From Oceanospirillum sp048264105 (GTDB lineage Bacteria; Pseudomonadota; Gammaproteobacteria; Pseudomonadales; Halomonadaceae): 64,000 nt of DNA. This document shows positions 62,030-64,000 of this stretch, in pieces. The stretch spans positions 868,001 to 932,000 of the forward strand of contig JBLXDJ010000001.1 of the NCBI GenBank assembly GCA_048264105.1, given 5' to 3'. The notes below the pieces were generated by a model, which did no database searches, was not told the origin of the DNA, and saw only the letters and a program-made list of their open reading frames with translations. Positions within the stretch are counted from its first letter, which is position 1. Each line of letters starts with the position of its first letter. A program made the translations under genes and the position numbers.

Positions 62030-63514
62030 CTAGAGCTTAAGCTTGGCGATCAGCCCCAGCATACGATCCGCAGTTTTACCGTATGGCGGCATCAGGAATT
62101 TCATGCCGGAAAAGGGTGCCTGATAGAAGACAGGGCGCAGTTTGGAGAAGGTCAGAAAGCCCTCGTAGCCGTGATAATGCCCCATACCGCTGCCACCAAT
62201 ACCACCGAAAGGCAGATCATGCTGACCCACATGGAAGAGCGCATCGTTTACCGATACCCCACCGGAAAGAATATTGCTGATATAGCGGTTTACCAGCGGC
62301 TTGTTGTAGCTGAAGGGATAGAGCGCCAGCGGACGATCCCGATCATTGACGTAATCGATCACTTGCTGCGGATCGGTATAGGTTTTCACCATCAGAATCG
62401 GGCCGAAGGTTTCCCGCTGGTCGATGATCATCTCATCCGTTGAATTCAGTACCAGCGTCAGTGGCAACTTGCGAGTGGCGGCATCGGGCTCCTGACCCGT
62501 CAGGTTGATTACCTCTGCGCCCTTCTCACGGGCATCATCCAGTGTTTCCAGCAATCGCTGAAAAGCACGATCATCAATCACCGAGGTGTAATCCCTGCTG
62601 TGAATATTGGCGCAATGATGGTTAACCCAGCGCTGTACCTCGGCAATAAAGGCATTTAACTGCTGTTCATGAACAAAAACATAATCCACCGTGGTGCAGA
62701 TCTGACCGGCGTTAAACTGCTTCACAAACATCAGGCGCTCAACGGCCTTCGCCAGCGGATATTCAGGGTCGATCACCGCCGGAGATTTACCACCCAGCTC
62801 CAGGGTTACCGGCGTCAGATGTTCTGCCGCAGCCGCCATCACTTTACGGCCGGTCTGGCCGGAACCGGTAAACATCAGATGATCAAAGGGCAATTTTGAG
62901 AAGGCGATACCCACACTGCCGGTCTCAGTGAAGAACTGCAGCTTGTCCGCAGAGAAATACTTCGGTGCCAGCTGGATCAGCAGCTCACTCAGATGGATAG
63001 AGTTCTCCGACATTTTCACCATGGCACGGTTGCCTGCCGCAAACGCCGCTGACAAGCCGGAAAAACTCAGATTCAGGGGGAAGTTCCAGGGAATGATCAG
63101 GCCAACCACACCCACCGCCTGAGGAATCACACGATTCTTCGCCCCCGGATAGAGCATAAAATCGATCTTACGACGCTGAACCTTCATCCACTTTTTCAGG
63201 CTTTTCAGGGTGTGATCGATATCGTCTGCCACCGTGATGATCTCGGCGATCATGGTTTCATGATAGGAACGGTTGCCGTAATCCTTGTTGATCGCCTCAA
63301 CGATCTGCTCGCGATTCTCCAGCAGCAGGCGCTTAAGATTAGTCAGATGCTCTCGGCGCTGCTGATAGCTCTCCTGACCGTGCATCCGAAATGCCGCCCG
63401 CTGCAGTGTCAGCGCCTCGGCCAGCTCCGGGTGATCCGATGCCTGGAAAGCAGAAATTTGAGGTTCTGACATTTGAGGTTCCAAGAGCGCTTTATCCTGT
63501 ACCGACGTGTTCAT
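62030..63514 (-). CDS. Coniferyl-aldehyde-dehydrogenase-like NAD(P) aldehyde dehydrogenase
   Basis: 494 residues. P-W-N-F-P-L-N-L, T-G-S-G-Q-T-G-R, the catalytic Glu in L-E-L-G-G-K-S-P and the Cys in N-A-G-Q-I-C-T-T-V-D-Y are intact. The short-loop type C-terminal H-V-G-Q-H-D-L-P-F-G-G-I-G-G-S-G-M-G resembles CalB-like and fatty-aldehyde class 3 enzymes. It probably oxidises an aromatic or long-chain aldehyde formed by the adjacent GMC oxidoreductase (inference). The N-terminal 30 residues contain a repeated E-P-Q-(M/I)-S peptide. It is divergent from an AraC regulator. Confidence 0.87.
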   Translation of the reverse strand: MNTSVQDKALLEPQMSEPQISAFQASDHPELAEALTLQRAAFRMHGQESYQQRREHLTNLKRLLLENREQIVEAINKDYGNRSYHETMIAEIITVADDIDHTLKSLKKWMKVQRRKIDFMLYPGAKNRVIPQAVGVVGLIIPWNFPLNLSFSGLSAAFAAGNRAMVKMSENSIHLSELLIQLAPKYFSADKLQFFTETGSVGIAFSKLPFDHLMFTGSGQTGRKVMAAAAEHLTPVTLELGGKSPAVIDPEYPLAKAVERLMFVKQFNAGQICTTVDYVFVHEQQLNAFIAEVQRWVNHHCANIHSRDYTSVIDDRAFQRLLETLDDAREKGAEVINLTGQEPDAATRKLPLTLVLNSTDEMIIDQRETFGPILMVKTYTDPQQVIDYVNDRDRPLALYPFSYNKPLVNRYISNILSGGVSVNDALFHVGQHDLPFGGIGGSGMGHYHGYEGFLTFSKLRPVFYQAPFSGMKFLMPPYGKTADRMLGLIAKLKL

Positions 63515-63597
63515 AGTTCTTCCTCACAGACCGGGGCAAAGGTTTATCGAATATGGCTACTATCTCTGATCTCAAACTTTAAGGCTTGATATTTTAG

Positions 63598-63622
63598 GAC
63601 AAGCATTTGATTATCTGGGACA
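63598..63622. promoter_or_regulatory. Candidate AraC-type direct-repeat operator
   Basis: TAGGACAAG and TGGGACAGG are direct repeats with GGACA starting 20 bp apart, close to two helical turns. They lie in the intergenic region between the aldehyde dehydrogenase and AraC genes. AraC proteins often bind such repeats. Confidence 0.35.
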
Positions 63623-63648
63623 GGTGATCAGACATTGATATCCAAAAC

Positions 63649-63677
63649 CTGAATAACAAAAACTCTGAATAACAAAA
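63649..63677. repeat. Direct repeat CTGAATAACAAAA (two copies)
   Basis: The 13-base sequence occurs at 63649 and 63665, upstream of the AraC start. It looks like a local duplication. Role unknown. Confidence 0.6.
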
Positions 63678-63708
63678 CCCTGTCTCCTGAAAAATAGAGA
63701 ATACGCCA

Positions 63709-64000
63709 ATGCGGGAACGCTTTATACGCGCGGCCAGTCTGGAAGGTTTTACCGATCTGGTGCGCAGCTACAACCTGAATCCCAACGCCCTGCTGGAGCA
63801 GGTAGGGCTACTGCCCTCTCAACTGCGGGAACCGGACAGCTTTATTCGCTATGAGGATTATCTGACCATTGTTGAGCTGGCCGCCAAAGCCTCCGGTGAT
63901 CCGGTGTTTGGACTCAAGTTGAGTCAGAAACAGAGTCTTGCCACGCTTGGGCTGATGGGGGCTTATATGTCCCGTCAGGATAGTGTGCTGGACGCCCTCA
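63709..64000 (+). CDS. AraC-family regulator with arabinose-binding-like domain, 5' part
   Basis: The ATG at 63709 opens a frame of about 97 residues that runs off the window. The visible part (F-T-D-L-V-R-S-Y-N-L-N-P, then F-I-R-Y-E-D-Y-L-T-I-V-E-L-A-A and S-G-D-P-V-F-G-L-K-L) matches the N-terminal domain of AraC regulators of the PF12625 type. The DNA-binding domain lies beyond the window. It probably controls the divergent aldehyde dehydrogenase/GMC genes. Confidence 0.8.
   Translation, partial: MRERFIRAASLEGFTDLVRSYNLNPNALLEQVGLLPSQLREPDSFIRYEDYLTIVELAAKASGDPVFGLKLSQKQSLATLGLMGAYMSRQDSVLDAL

Overview
The window looks like chromosome of a free-living, motile, aerobic marine gammaproteobacterium. 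Oceanospirillales/Oceanospirillaceae-like is my best guess. The basis is a Pseudomonas/Shewanella-style chemotaxis operon with HsbA/HsbR-like genes, a Mrp Na+/H+ antiporter operon with fused mrpAB, a Tat-exported PhoX phosphatase behind a Pho box, a histidine-utilisation operon and many PAS/GGDEF sensors. This is inference; there is no rRNA or other taxonomic marker. I saw no tRNA, CRISPR array, insertion sequence or prophage.

Layout. 1-3.3 kb: 5' part of msrA, a SEC-C protein, a cytochrome c'-like protein, an HD-GYP protein that has lost its HD dyad, and a cyclic-nucleotide-binding protein. 3.4-17.1 kb (minus strand): a chemotaxis operon read as MCP-like, cheY, cheA, cheW, PAS-MCP, cheR, cheD, cheB, STAS antagonist, response regulator/phosphatase/kinase. 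Two glyoxylate/hydroxypyruvate genes (glxR-like, hyi) follow closely, and an intrinsic terminator sits between the PAS-MCP and cheR. 17.3-25.1 kb: a CHASE-PAS-GGDEF-EAL protein and a very large hybrid histidine kinase. 25.3-27.3 kb: phoX with an 11-bp-spaced Pho box. 27.5-33.5 kb: mrpAB, C, D, E, F, G. 33.7-34.9 kb: a FabH-like ketoacyl synthase. 34.9-35.8 kb: two small membrane proteins.

36.1-48 kb holds the least explained part. It is a tightly packed four-gene operon (1138, 733, 693 and 983 aa; gaps of 2, 12 and 2 bp) followed by a DUF805-like membrane protein. I recognise no enzymatic domain. By eye the 733, 693 and 983 aa proteins are divergent paralogues with beta-rich N-terminal parts. 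The C-terminal extension of the 983 aa protein shares a W-V-D-D-centred module with the N-terminus of the 1138 aa protein. This is my best candidate for an undescribed multi-protein system.

48-52.7 kb: a lipoprotein, a 15-G tract, a small lytic transglycosylase, an unknown protein and an Slt70-type lytic transglycosylase. 52.9-60 kb: hutH-hutU-hutI-hutG (minus strand) with a divergent LysR regulator; HutU is the long (about 670 aa) type. 60-64 kb: a GMC oxidoreductase with a Cys cluster, a coniferyl-aldehyde-dehydrogenase-like enzyme and the start of an AraC regulator, probably an alcohol-to-aldehyde-to-acid oxidation module.

How genes work together: the che operon joins a CheA/CheY core to an adaptation module (CheR, CheB, CheD) and to an HsbR/HsbA-type partner-switch pair. 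The PhoX gene is probably phosphate-starvation induced. Mrp genes handle Na+/pH homeostasis. Hut genes convert histidine to glutamate.
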